The translations under genes and the position numbers were made by a program. From IMG/VR virus record IMGVR_UViG_3300037961_002898, positions 795 to 20,809 of that record: DNA of 20,015 bases; one strand, 5' to 3'. This stretch comes from a virus. A model generated the notes under the pieces. It saw only the letters and a list, made by a program, of their open reading frames with translations. It was not told the DNA's origin and searched no databases. Numbering within the stretch: position 1 is the first letter of the stretch; each line of letters starts with the position of its first letter. This document shows, in pieces, positions 1 through 5,763 of this stretch.

Positions 1-37
1 TGGTAGTGACACGTTAGGTCACGATTTGGGATAATTC

Positions 38-172
38 TCAAAGAATATCCGTTGACACCCAAACGAATCCCTTTTCGTCCATCTGCCAAACGATTGCCTT
101 AGCGTCACGCTTGTCGCAGATTGTCCAGCTTGTTTTGTTAGTGTCGGGATTGATGAAGTTCATTTGAATCAT
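38..172 (-). CDS. Small hypothetical protein, 44 aa
   Basis: Unrecognised short protein (begins MIQMNFINPDTNKTSW, ends WVSTDIL) of mixed polar and aromatic composition, with no signal peptide or membrane segment. The frame stays open upstream to an ATG at 229, but that ATG lies inside the promoter spacer. The ATG at 172 follows an AAAGG ribosome site with about 8 nt spacing, so I chose it. The strong promoter directly upstream and the well-placed ribosome site are the main evidence that it is expressed. It is read leftward, in the same direction as the methyltransferase cassette but from its own promoter. No function can be assigned; small early phage proteins are often host-interaction factors, which is only a possibility here. 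Confidence 0.55.
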   Translation of the reverse strand: MIQMNFINPDTNKTSWTICDKRDAKAIVWQMDEKGFVWVSTDIL

Positions 173-208
173 TGTGTTTACCTTTTGTTGTTGTTTGTTA
201 TGTCTCCC

Positions 209-236
209 ATTATACATACTTATCGACATTTGTCAA
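209..236 (-). promoter_or_regulatory. Sigma-70 promoter for the 44-aa gene
   Basis: On the minus strand a perfect TTGACA (231-236) and a perfect TATAAT (209-214) are separated by 16 nt. Transcription should begin near 202, leaving a leader of about 30 nt before the ATG at 172. The -10 is directly preceded by TG, as in several other promoters of this window. Confidence 0.8.
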
Positions 237-304
237 GGCCTCTGTGCAGTTATTCTAGAAGTTTTTGCAAGAAAGTTTTTTTTGTCTTTTTGCTTGATTT
301 GCTA

Positions 305-334
305 TTGACAGGGGGTTTTATCTTGTGGTAAAAT
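305..334 (+). promoter_or_regulatory. Plus-strand promoter pointing into the minus-strand cassette
   Basis: TTGACA (305-310) and TAAAAT (329-334) with an 18-nt spacer and an extended -10 (TGG just before TAAAAT). Start would be near 341, immediately before the C6/G6 hairpin. No convincing plus-strand gene follows; the transcript would run antisense to the DUF1289 and sulfotransferase genes. Promoter-like by sequence only. Confidence 0.45.
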
Positions 335-344
335 GTACTTGCTT

Positions 345-363
345 CCCCCCCGAAAGAGGGGGG
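345..363. other. GC-rich hairpin (C6 loop G6)
   Basis: A run of seven C (345-351) and a run of six G (358-363) flank a short loop (GAAAGA or CGAAAGA), giving a 6-bp all-GC stem. No U-tract follows on either strand, so it is not a standard intrinsic terminator. It would lie at the extreme 5' end of a transcript from the 305-334 promoter, where such a stem can protect RNA, or act as a roadblock or weak terminator for the opposing cassette transcript. A GGGGG run at 311-315 can also pair with the C run. Confidence 0.4.
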
Positions 364-464
364 TGGTTTAAACACAATCACCAAAATATATGTATATGTA
401 TCACCTAATCTATCCCTTTTGACTCTTCTCGGTTCGCTCGTCCCTACACAAAACACATTTGAAT

Positions 465-668
465 CTATTCTTCCCGGTCATTACGAAAACCTTGGTCCCG
501 CATTTCCTGCATACCGGAGGCCCGTATACTACTTTGCCTAAGTATTTCTCGTTTTTCTTCGTCACTTGCGCTTCTCCAAATTCTAATGTCCCTAACAGTC
601 ATTCCACAACCAACACATACGCTCTGTTTGTTCAATGCACACGACCTGACACATGGTGATTTAATCAT
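465..668 (-). CDS. DUF1289 family protein, 67 aa
   Basis: The N-terminal half carries the DUF1289 signature: SPCVRSC, then VCVGCGMT (CxxC), followed by the I-x-x-W segment and the SDEEKREIL helix. The paired cysteine motifs suggest a small metal-binding fold. The family occurs as short standalone proteins in proteobacteria and in some phages, and its biochemical function is unknown. The ATG overlaps the end of the sulfotransferase gene by 8 nt (ATGATTAA), implying translational coupling; its own ribosome site is weak. A 66-codon plus-strand frame covers the same DNA, but the recognisable family on this strand makes this the coding one. Last gene of the three-gene leftward cassette. Confidence 0.8.
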   Translation of the reverse strand: MIKSPCVRSCALNKQSVCVGCGMTVRDIRIWRSASDEEKREILRQSSIRASGMQEMRDQGFRNDREE

Positions 669-1404
669 CTTTTATAAAATCTCTAAGCTTGAAACTGCAA
701 ATTCCTTCGTCTAATACTTTTTTTACACTTTTCGGGTGATCGCTAAAGTGTACATCGTGTAGTAATTTTTCGTAATATTTGAATTTTTCATGATCTCCGT
801 CTAATTCGTCTAGGAATACATTTCTTTTATCCGTCGTGTTTAAGACTGGTACTGAAATGTTTTCGGCGTTGTTGATACCTATGAATTTTGGAATTTGATT
901 AATGTTTTCTCCAGTAAAAACTATCACGTCAACATCCTCTATACCGCTAACTGTATCGCTAGTGACCGTTAAATAAGAGTCGAGTTTACTCCAAGCGAGA
1001 TGGTTTTTCTCTTTCTCTAGCGAGATATTGTCATTCTGAATAAAATTTATCATTTGTGACGCATATTCTAAAACGCCGAGTTTGCCTAAGTTGTTATGCT
1101 CCCAAGGACAACCGCTTGATCCGGGTGGATAATCTAGTAAGTATCTATAAAAACTTTGAACCCAATCCATAGCATCTCTTATGTTCACAAGGAATTTAAA
1201 CTTTCTAATTTCTTGCTCATTAAAGTCACTTCGACAAATTTCAAGTGTTTTTTTTAGTGTAAAATGTCCGTGGTATTTTTTAGATGTAATCTGTACATTG
1301 CAACCGGTTTTCTTGAGGAAATCAATGGTCGAAGTTCCGGCACATTTTGGTACATGGACAAAAAATCCAATTTTTTCTTTTCCTCTGCTAATTAAATATG
1401 GCAT
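661..1404 (-). CDS. Sulfotransferase family protein
   Basis: Likely transfers sulfate from PAPS to a carbohydrate or other acceptor. Near the N terminus is a PAPS 5'-phosphosulfate loop of the form FVHVPKCAGTS, typical of membrane-type carbohydrate sulfotransferases of the HexNAc/Gal class. About 60 residues later VNIRDAMDWVQSFYRYL resembles the 3'-phosphate-binding motif (R-D-x3-x-x-S-x-Y-R). About 247 aa and complete; no transmembrane anchor or signal, so probably cytosolic in the infected cell. Start: ATGs exist at 1416, 1407 and 1404; the GGAG at 1411-1414 is 6 nt before 1404, which I prefer. Second gene of the cassette, 30 nt after the methyltransferase. Acceptor unknown; lipid, surface glycan or virion glycan are all possible. 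Confidence 0.72.
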   Translation of the reverse strand: MPYLISRGKEKIGFFVHVPKCAGTSTIDFLKKTGCNVQITSKKYHGHFTLKKTLEICRSDFNEQEIRKFKFLVNIRDAMDWVQSFYRYLLDYPPGSSGCPWEHNNLGKLGVLEYASQMINFIQNDNISLEKEKNHLAWSKLDSYLTVTSDTVSGIEDVDVIVFTGENINQIPKFIGINNAENISVPVLNTTDKRNVFLDELDGDHEKFKYYEKLLHDVHFSDHPKSVKKVLDEGICSFKLRDFIKDD

Positions 1405-1434
1405 CATTATCTCCATTATGTATTGAATAAAAAC

Positions 1435-2004
1435 CTAATAATTCTTTACGCCCCATCCTTCCCATACAAATTCATTGTTAAATATATTTTTGTAATGGGT
1501 TTCCATCTCGCTAGTTATAGCATTTCTTCTTTCCACATGGTTATCAATGAACCTATGGTATTGAATTAGAAAGTTTTGAAAAACTTTCATCACGTCAGAT
1601 TTCATGACTTTTTCCATAAGTCTGTATTCTTCACCCTCTATATTGATTTTGAATAGATCTACACGTTGTATGTTGTTGTTTTTTATAAACTTTTCTATAT
1701 CTATTAGTTCTATATTATGAGATGCGGTTTCAGAGTAAACTGAAGAACAATCTCCTTCTATTGAGATTTTTACCTTCCTGTCTTTATCAGAAAGTCCAAA
1801 ATTAAAAACTTTTACGTTAGGTTGTTCTTTGTATCTATTTTTGATATTTTCGTAAAAACTAATAACTGGTTCAAATACATAGACAGTTGCACTTGGGTTC
1901 TTTTTTAAAAGCTCGTAAGTCCAGTCTCCTTCAAATCCACCGGCATCGAAAACGATGGGATTTTCGGGTAAAGAAAAGTAATTGACAAGATCGTTAAATT
2001 TCAT
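1435..2004 (-). CDS. FkbM-type SAM-dependent methyltransferase
   Basis: A 189-aa Rossmann-type methyltransferase. Residues about 18-28 (VFDAGGFEGDW) form the glycine-rich SAM loop; YVFEPVISFYENIKNR (about 42-57) provides the acidic ribose-binding residue at the end of strand 2; and FKINIEGEEYRLMEKV matches the D/N-x-E-G-x-E motif diagnostic of FkbM proteins. FkbM enzymes O-methylate natural products and, when near glycan genes, sugars. The ribosome site is strong (AGGGGA, 5 nt spacing). First gene of the leftward cassette with a sulfotransferase and a DUF1289 protein; a sugar methylation role is inferred from this neighbourhood and from the GDP-mannose dehydratase on the plus strand. A TATAAATAA element lies just upstream. 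Confidence 0.8.
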   Translation of the reverse strand: MKFNDLVNYFSLPENPIVFDAGGFEGDWTYELLKKNPSATVYVFEPVISFYENIKNRYKEQPNVKVFNFGLSDKDRKVKISIEGDCSSVYSETASHNIELIDIEKFIKNNNIQRVDLFKINIEGEEYRLMEKVMKSDVMKVFQNFLIQYHRFIDNHVERRNAITSEMETHYKNIFNNEFVWEGWGVKNY

Positions 2005-2018
2005 TTTGTTCCCCTAAG

Positions 2019-2027
2019 TTATTTATA
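2019..2027 (-). promoter_or_regulatory. T4-late-like TATAAATAA element before FkbM gene
   Basis: Minus-strand TATAAATAA, 9 bases, with no plausible -35 at 16-18 nt spacing. It matches the T4 late promoter -10 consensus, and transcription would start just before the AGGGGA ribosome site. The window also encodes a gp55-like sigma factor. The motif is AT-rich and short, so chance occurrence is possible. Confidence 0.35.
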
Positions 2028-2047
2028 TTTACAACGAGAGCGTTTGT

Positions 2048-2155
2048 ACCATAGAAGTATAATTTCTGGTACTTGGTAGCGTCTGTAAGCAACACTCTTT
2101 GATTCTCACTTCTATGGTCCAAGTTACGCGCCCGTAGTGCTTGGTTTTATTTTTT
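2048..2155 (+). ncRNA. Candidate structured small RNA with intrinsic terminator
   Basis: ACCATAGAAGT (2048-2058) and ACTTCTATGGT (2108-2118) form a perfect 11-bp inverted repeat closing a 49-nt interior, and are followed without gap by a terminator hairpin. The arrangement resembles a short structured RNA of about 110 nt read rightward. I tried to fold it as a tRNA (71 nt, an encoded CCA at 2119-2121), but the T arm and D arm do not pair and position 8 is not U. No clear promoter is visible upstream; a weak TATATT lies near 2024. Function unknown. Confidence 0.35.
2119..2155 (+). terminator. Intrinsic terminator in the divergent intergenic region
   Basis: CCAAG-UUAC (2119-2127) pairs with GUAG-(UG bulge)-CUUGG (2134-2144) around a GCGCCC loop, followed by TTTTATTTTTT (2145-2155). 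It is oriented rightward; on the other strand no U-tract follows. It sits upstream of the rightward operon promoter, so it ends a transcript coming from the left (antisense or small RNA). Confidence 0.6.
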
Positions 2156-2333
2156 GTGTCTATAAGTCCTCGTAAACTTACATACCACTTACAAAATTAT
2201 GAAAGGTAAGACTGCCCTACTTCACCAATTATCAGTTTTATACAATTTTCATAATCGACCGCACTGAGCTACCATTGCAGTCACAATATATTACCTTATT
2301 TCTCACTAAAAGTCATAAGTTTATGTAAAAAAC
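2156..2333. other. Non-coding stretch between terminator and operon promoter
   Basis: I see no gene here. It is AT-rich with weak secondary structure: a bulged hairpin GGTAAG (2205-2210) / CTTCACC (2220-2226), and a 6-bp inverted repeat GACTGC (2210-2215) / GCAGTC (2277-2282). On the minus strand it contains a tRNA D-arm-like string, GGTAGCTCAGTGCGG, but no full cloverleaf. Confidence 0.4.
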
Positions 2334-2362
2334 TTGAAAAAACTAGCGATACGGTGTATAAT
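2334..2362 (+). promoter_or_regulatory. Sigma-70 promoter of the rightward operon
   Basis: TTGAAA (2334-2339) and TATAAT (2357-2362) with a 17-nt spacer and TG immediately before the -10. Start near 2369, giving a leader of about 25 nt with an AAGGGA ribosome site before the ATG at 2394. It probably drives the whole overlapping set of genes to the terminase. Confidence 0.75.
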
Positions 2363-2393
2363 AGGTGTACGAACAACTTTTAAGGGAATAATT

Positions 2394-2570
2394 ATGAAAA
2401 AAGCAAAAAAAATAGAATCTGAACTTTGCTGTAGGGCAAATGCTTCGCTTAATGAGGAAATACAAGAAGATCTGGACAAACCAGACAAATCTTTAGGAGA
2501 ACTTTTGGATGAAAAAGAACAAAATAGAGACGAGGAGCGCGTCTGTAAGCGTAGGGACTGTTGCGAATAA
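2394..2570 (+). CDS. Small Cys-containing hypothetical protein, 58 aa
   Basis: Unrecognised, highly charged protein starting MKKAKKIESELCC and ending CKRRDCCE, with five cysteines clustered at the two ends and an acidic helical middle. The frame extends upstream to a TTG at 2334, but that overlaps the -35 box, so the ATG at 2394, preceded by AAGGGA at 8 nt, is the start. It is the first gene after the operon promoter. Its last 62 nt overlap the next gene in another frame, an unusually long overlap. The terminal CC pairs recall the Cys-rich structural proteins further right, but no function can be given. Confidence 0.6.
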   Translation: MKKAKKIESELCCRANASLNEEIQEDLDKPDKSLGELLDEKEQNRDEERVCKRRDCCE

Positions 2571-3162
2571 TAAGAAAGATGTAATTCTTATAAATAAATC
2601 AGATTCGCCGTATTATGGATCGCTTCCGAAAGAAGCAGATCTCAAGCACAACATACCTCTCAAAACAAAATTCTTTTACAAAATACAGTCTACAAAGAAT
2701 GAAGTTGACTTTTCTTACGAAGAAACCGGTGTCGGTCACATCGAAAAGAAAGGAAAGAACAAAATTCTTGTAAGAGATCGTGCATTTTACTATTATAGTA
2801 AAAAAGAAGGTCTTTCTAGAGCAAGAAACGGTAAAATCAACAGTATTTTACATCCAGAAGACGAATATCTAGTAGTAAGCACCTCTATACCTGAAGATTA
2901 TAAGAAATTATTTTCTATAGAGAATAGTGTTATGTGCTGCACTGATGCATTCTGCCCAACCCCTGTAGAATTACAGGATGGTACTCTCTTGGGTAAACTC
3001 GATGATATTATACAATCTATAGATCAGAATGAGTTATGGACTATATTATTACAAAATAATAGAAAGCCCGTCGAAGGAAGCATTAGATACAACAAGAGAG
3101 ATAAATGCTTTGAAGGATACACAGGAGAACAATGGCGCGCACTGATGTGGGGTGATGAATGA
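2509..3162 (+). CDS. Putative virion-associated protein, 217 aa
   Basis: No family recognised over most of the length. The C terminus contains IRYNKRDKCFEGYTGEQW followed by a short acidic tail. IRYN...FEGY...W is common near the C termini of phage fibre and other virion proteins, so a structural role is possible. Residues about 141-147 contain MCCTDAFC. AGGAG at about 9-10 nt supports the ATG at 2509, which lies inside the preceding gene. The TGA stop overlaps the ATG of the sigma-like gene (ATGA). Its place at the head of an operon with a sigma factor is unusual for a fibre component, so the motif may mark only a shared domain. Confidence 0.6.
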   Translation: MKKNKIETRSASVSVGTVANNKKDVILINKSDSPYYGSLPKEADLKHNIPLKTKFFYKIQSTKNEVDFSYEETGVGHIEKKGKNKILVRDRAFYYYSKKEGLSRARNGKINSILHPEDEYLVVSTSIPEDYKKLFSIENSVMCCTDAFCPTPVELQDGTLLGKLDDIIQSIDQNELWTILLQNNRKPVEGSIRYNKRDKCFEGYTGEQWRALMWGDE

Positions 3163-3671
3163 AGACACCATCCAATATGACAGATGAACAAGTACTAGAT
3201 ACTATGGAACTTGTTATTAATAGGATTGCACCTAGATATACCTTTTATGGATATACGGTTAGTGATATAAAACAAGAATCCTACATTATATGTATTGAGG
3301 CCCTTGAACGATATGATGAAAAACGCCCGTTGGAAAACTTCCTCAGTGTGAACCTATCTAATCGTCTTAAAAACTTCATTCGTGACAACTATTTCATCGC
3401 AGAGTCGAATGACGAGCGAATAAAGGTCTTACAACCAGTACAACTTGATTACGAAGATACTCTCATCGACAAGAAAGAGAAGTATTCTATAGATGAAGAA
3501 AAGATAGACAAAGATTCTTGCAATTCTTATATTGATAGATTTCTACCGGCATCCATGAGAATGGACTACCTCAAGATTATTAATAATGTTTATATTACAA
3601 AGTCTAGGCGAGATGAGGTTGTAGAAAAAGTAAAAGAAATACTAGAAGAGGCAGGTTATGAAAAAGGGTAG
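3159..3671 (+). CDS. Sigma-70-like factor, region 2 only (T4 gp55-like)
   Basis: Residues about 29-80 resemble sigma-70 region 2: DIKQESYIICIEALERYD matches the region 2.1-2.2 helix that binds the beta-prime coiled coil, and FLSVNLSNRLKNFIRDNY corresponds to region 2.3-2.4. The remaining C-terminal part (LPASMRMDYLKIINNVYI, then a basic helix) is not a visible region 4 helix-turn-helix. At 170 aa it is close to the size of T4 gp55, the late sigma factor that recognises the -10 alone. The likely role is redirecting host RNA polymerase to phage promoters; this window has -10-only candidates that it could read. ATGA overlap with the previous gene and a 14-nt overlap with the next. Confidence 0.68.
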   Translation: MKTPSNMTDEQVLDTMELVINRIAPRYTFYGYTVSDIKQESYIICIEALERYDEKRPLENFLSVNLSNRLKNFIRDNYFIAESNDERIKVLQPVQLDYEDTLIDKKEKYSIDEEKIDKDSCNSYIDRFLPASMRMDYLKIINNVYITKSRRDEVVEKVKEILEEAGYEKG

Positions 3672-4443
3672 GTTCTCTAAAGAGGATATACAATACATAG
3701 AAGAAAATGTATTAACAGACTCTCCAGAGCAAATAGCAAAGGCACTGGACAGAGATCCAGAGAGCATAGAGAACTTCATAAAAAAGAAGCACGGCAAGGG
3801 CGCTTCCAGAGAAGAGATTGCTGCTTTTGATCTTGAGAACAGACCTTACTGGATAGAAGTTAGACAGCAGTTTACAGAAGAAGAATTAAAGTTATTTAAA
3901 TATCACTGGGCAAGAATTATATCACAATTCAGAGACGATGTTATACCTACAGAAGAACTACAAGTTGTTGACCTTATAAAGTTAGAGCTTCTTATGAACA
4001 GGTCGCTCAAGCAGAACAAAGACAACATACAGCAGATATCTGCGTTAGAGGGTCTAGTACAACAGGAGAGAGCGCGCGATCCAGATCAGCAAGATGTAGA
4101 CATGGTATTCAACATGGAGCGTCAGATCGCCTCTCTGAAGGCATCCCAAGAATCTTTAAATAAAGACTACAGGGAGTTGCAAACAAAAAAGAATTCGATG
4201 CTCAAGGAAATGAAGGCAACCAGAGAGCAAAGAGTAAAAAGACTAGAGGATAGCAAACAAAGTCTTGTTGGTTGGATAGCTTATCTTATGGGCAATCCAG
4301 ATGTAACAAGTCAATACGGAATAGAAATGGAAAAGATGCGACTTGCGATGATACAGGAAAAAGAAAGACTTGCTGGATATCATAAGTATACAGACGGACA
4401 GGTAGATCAACCTTTTTTAAACTCGGATACAATCAAGGAATAA
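3658..4443 (+). CDS. HTH/coiled-coil protein, terminase small subunit candidate
   Basis: Residues about 5-45 (FSKEDIQYIEENVL... then PEQIAKALDRDPESIENFI) look like a SANT/Myb-type or small-terminase helix-turn-helix. Residues about 115-210 are rich in heptad-like Gln, Lys and Glu with long predicted helices, consistent with a coiled coil; the C-terminal 50 residues are also helical. N-terminal DNA-binding HTH followed by an oligomerising helical region is the architecture of small terminase subunits, and no other candidate precedes TerL. At 261 aa it is long for the family, and five genes separate it from TerL. Alternatively it is a regulator or nucleoid-type DNA-binding protein. It overlaps the sigma gene by 14 nt. 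Confidence 0.5.
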   Translation: MKKGRFSKEDIQYIEENVLTDSPEQIAKALDRDPESIENFIKKKHGKGASREEIAAFDLENRPYWIEVRQQFTEEELKLFKYHWARIISQFRDDVIPTEELQVVDLIKLELLMNRSLKQNKDNIQQISALEGLVQQERARDPDQQDVDMVFNMERQIASLKASQESLNKDYRELQTKKNSMLKEMKATREQRVKRLEDSKQSLVGWIAYLMGNPDVTSQYGIEMEKMRLAMIQEKERLAGYHKYTDGQVDQPFLNSDTIKE

Positions 4444-4444
4444 A

Positions 4445-5518
4445 ATGAAGACAGCTATAATCTTTGGGATAACAGGACAAGATGGAAGTCACTTGGCGGA
4501 CTTGCTACTAGAAAAAAACTATAAAGTTACGGGCGTTACAAGAAGAACGAGTACGGACAACACGACACGTATTTCGCACATACTTAATAACAAAAATTTC
4601 AGACTAGCAAGCGGCGACATTACAGATGCATCCAGTGTTTTAAATATACTTAGAGAACACGAACAAGTAGATGAAGTCTATAATCTTGCAGCACAATCGC
4701 ACGTTGCAGTTTCATTTAAGCAACCCGGATTAACTTGGGACATAACAGGAAAAGGTTGTTTGAATATCCTACAAGGGTTGGTAGATCTAAACATGTTAGG
4801 TGCTAGATTTTATCAAGCAAGCAGCAGTGAGATGTTTGGAAAAAATTATGATGTTGAATTAGGGATGACTACTGAAAGCAAATATCAAAATGAAGAGACT
4901 AAGTTTTTGCCGCAAAGTCCATATGCTATTGCTAAATGCGCTGCGCACTATATGACTGCTTTATATAGGGATGGTTATGGAATACATGCAAGTGCCGGTA
5001 TACTATTTAATCACGAAGGACCGCGAAGAGGAGAAACTTTCGTAACAAGAAAAATCACAAAATGGATTGGTGACTTTGTTAAATGGATGAACTCGTTAAA
5101 CATAAGTTACGCAGACCTTTCATCAGCATGTGAAGAAGGAGATTCCCTGTTTGCATCTGGAGTTCAGTACAGTTTTCCAAAATTAAGATTAGGAAATTTA
5201 GACGCATACCGAGATTGGGGTTATGCGGGAGACTACTGCGAAGCAATGTGGATGATGCTGCAACAAGATGAAGCAGACGATTATGTTATTTGCACTGGCG
5301 AAACGCATACTATTAGGGAATTTCTTGATGTCGCTTTTAAAGAAGCAGGTATAACAGATTGGTCTAGTTGTGTTATCCAAGATCCAGAGTTCTATAGACC
5401 AGCAGAAGTTGACTACCTTAGAGGCGATTGTAGCAAAGCAAACACTAAACTGGGATGGACACCTAAACATAGTTTTGAAGATCTAGTAAAAATGATGGTA
5501 AAGCATGATCTAGAATGA
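4445..5518 (+). CDS. gmd: GDP-mannose 4,6-dehydratase
   Basis: Converts GDP-D-mannose to GDP-4-keto-6-deoxy-D-mannose, precursor of GDP-fucose, GDP-rhamnose, GDP-perosamine and related sugars. It is a complete extended short-chain dehydrogenase: NADP-binding GITGQDGS at residues 8-15, the SSSEMFG catalytic segment at 126-132, YAIAK with Tyr160 and Lys164, the RRGETFVTRKIT substrate segment at 194-205, and RLGNLDAYRDWGYAGDY at 248-264. All catalytic residues are present. The region between the KIT helix and RLGNLDA (about 214-246) is about 30 residues longer than in typical enzymes. A ribosome site AAGGA precedes the ATG one base after the preceding stop. No epimerase/reductase is nearby, so the end sugar must come from host or other phage enzymes. 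Confidence 0.93.
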   Translation: MKTAIIFGITGQDGSHLADLLLEKNYKVTGVTRRTSTDNTTRISHILNNKNFRLASGDITDASSVLNILREHEQVDEVYNLAAQSHVAVSFKQPGLTWDITGKGCLNILQGLVDLNMLGARFYQASSSEMFGKNYDVELGMTTESKYQNEETKFLPQSPYAIAKCAAHYMTALYRDGYGIHASAGILFNHEGPRRGETFVTRKITKWIGDFVKWMNSLNISYADLSSACEEGDSLFASGVQYSFPKLRLGNLDAYRDWGYAGDYCEAMWMMLQQDEADDYVICTGETHTIREFLDVAFKEAGITDWSSCVIQDPEFYRPAEVDYLRGDCSKANTKLGWTPKHSFEDLVKMMVKHDLE

Positions 5519-5763
5519 AGATTTACAAAGTACATATGGTATTAACTTTAGTTATGCCAAGGCTAAAGAAGTATGAACTAGAAGACTACAATAGTTCAAC
5601 ACCGATAATATTTGTTGAAGCAGAAGACCCAGACGATGCTTGCTACAGAGCGATGCATAAGCTCGCTGGAAAGATATTAAGATCCGATCATTCTATTGAA
5701 ACTTTAAATTTTATAAAAGATATATTCCATGACATAAGAATAATAAAGATTGAAGTGCCATGA
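5515..5763 (+). CDS. Hypothetical protein, 82 aa
   Basis: Unrecognised. The sequence is a small alpha/beta mix: KIYKVHMVLTLVMPR, then the segment IIFVEAEDPDDACYRAMHKL and a C-terminal strand IRIIKIEV. The strand-helix pattern EAEDPDDACYRA resembles small phage proteins of the type with a DxxAxxxA helix, but no family can be named. It overlaps the dehydratase stop by 4 nt and the HNH gene by 4 nt (ATGA each), so it is almost certainly translated within the operon. Confidence 0.6.
   Translation: MKIYKVHMVLTLVMPRLKKYELEDYNSSTPIIFVEAEDPDDACYRAMHKLAGKILRSDHSIETLNFIKDIFHDIRIIKIEVP

Noticed and set aside
6-22. Small hairpin GTGAC/GTCAC after the 44-aa gene
   Set aside because: Five bp with a seven-base loop and no U-tract on either strand; not convincing as a terminator.
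250-456. Minus-strand frame of 68 codons (GTG start) across the GC hairpin
   Set aside because: No ribosome site, start GTG in AT-rich context, low-complexity C6/G6 crossing and no family similarity; likely non-coding.
459-659. Plus-strand 66-codon frame opposite the DUF1289 gene
   Set aside because: It is the complement of a recognisable DUF1289 protein and has no ribosome site; treated as non-coding despite the plus-strand promoter at 305.
2048-2121. Possible tRNA on the plus strand (71-nt, CCA after an 11-bp stem)
   Set aside because: T arm and D arm do not pair, no U8 and the T loop lacks a G53-C61 pair; kept only as a structured RNA candidate.
2210-2282. Possible tRNA on the minus strand (73 nt, GACTGC/GCAGTC ends, GGTAGCTCAGTGCGG inside)
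   Set aside because: The D stem cannot form (GCTC has no GAGC partner), no TTCRA T loop, and no anticodon stem; perhaps a degenerate tRNA but unsupported.
2079-2550. 12-base repeat GCGTCTGTAAGC at 2079-2090 and 2539-2550
   Set aside because: A repeat of this length is expected several times by chance in 20 kb; the second copy is within a coding overlap.
2589-2597. TATAAATAA on the plus strand inside the 217-aa gene
   Set aside because: Inside coding sequence near its start, with no gene starting downstream within a reasonable leader length; likely AT-rich coincidence.
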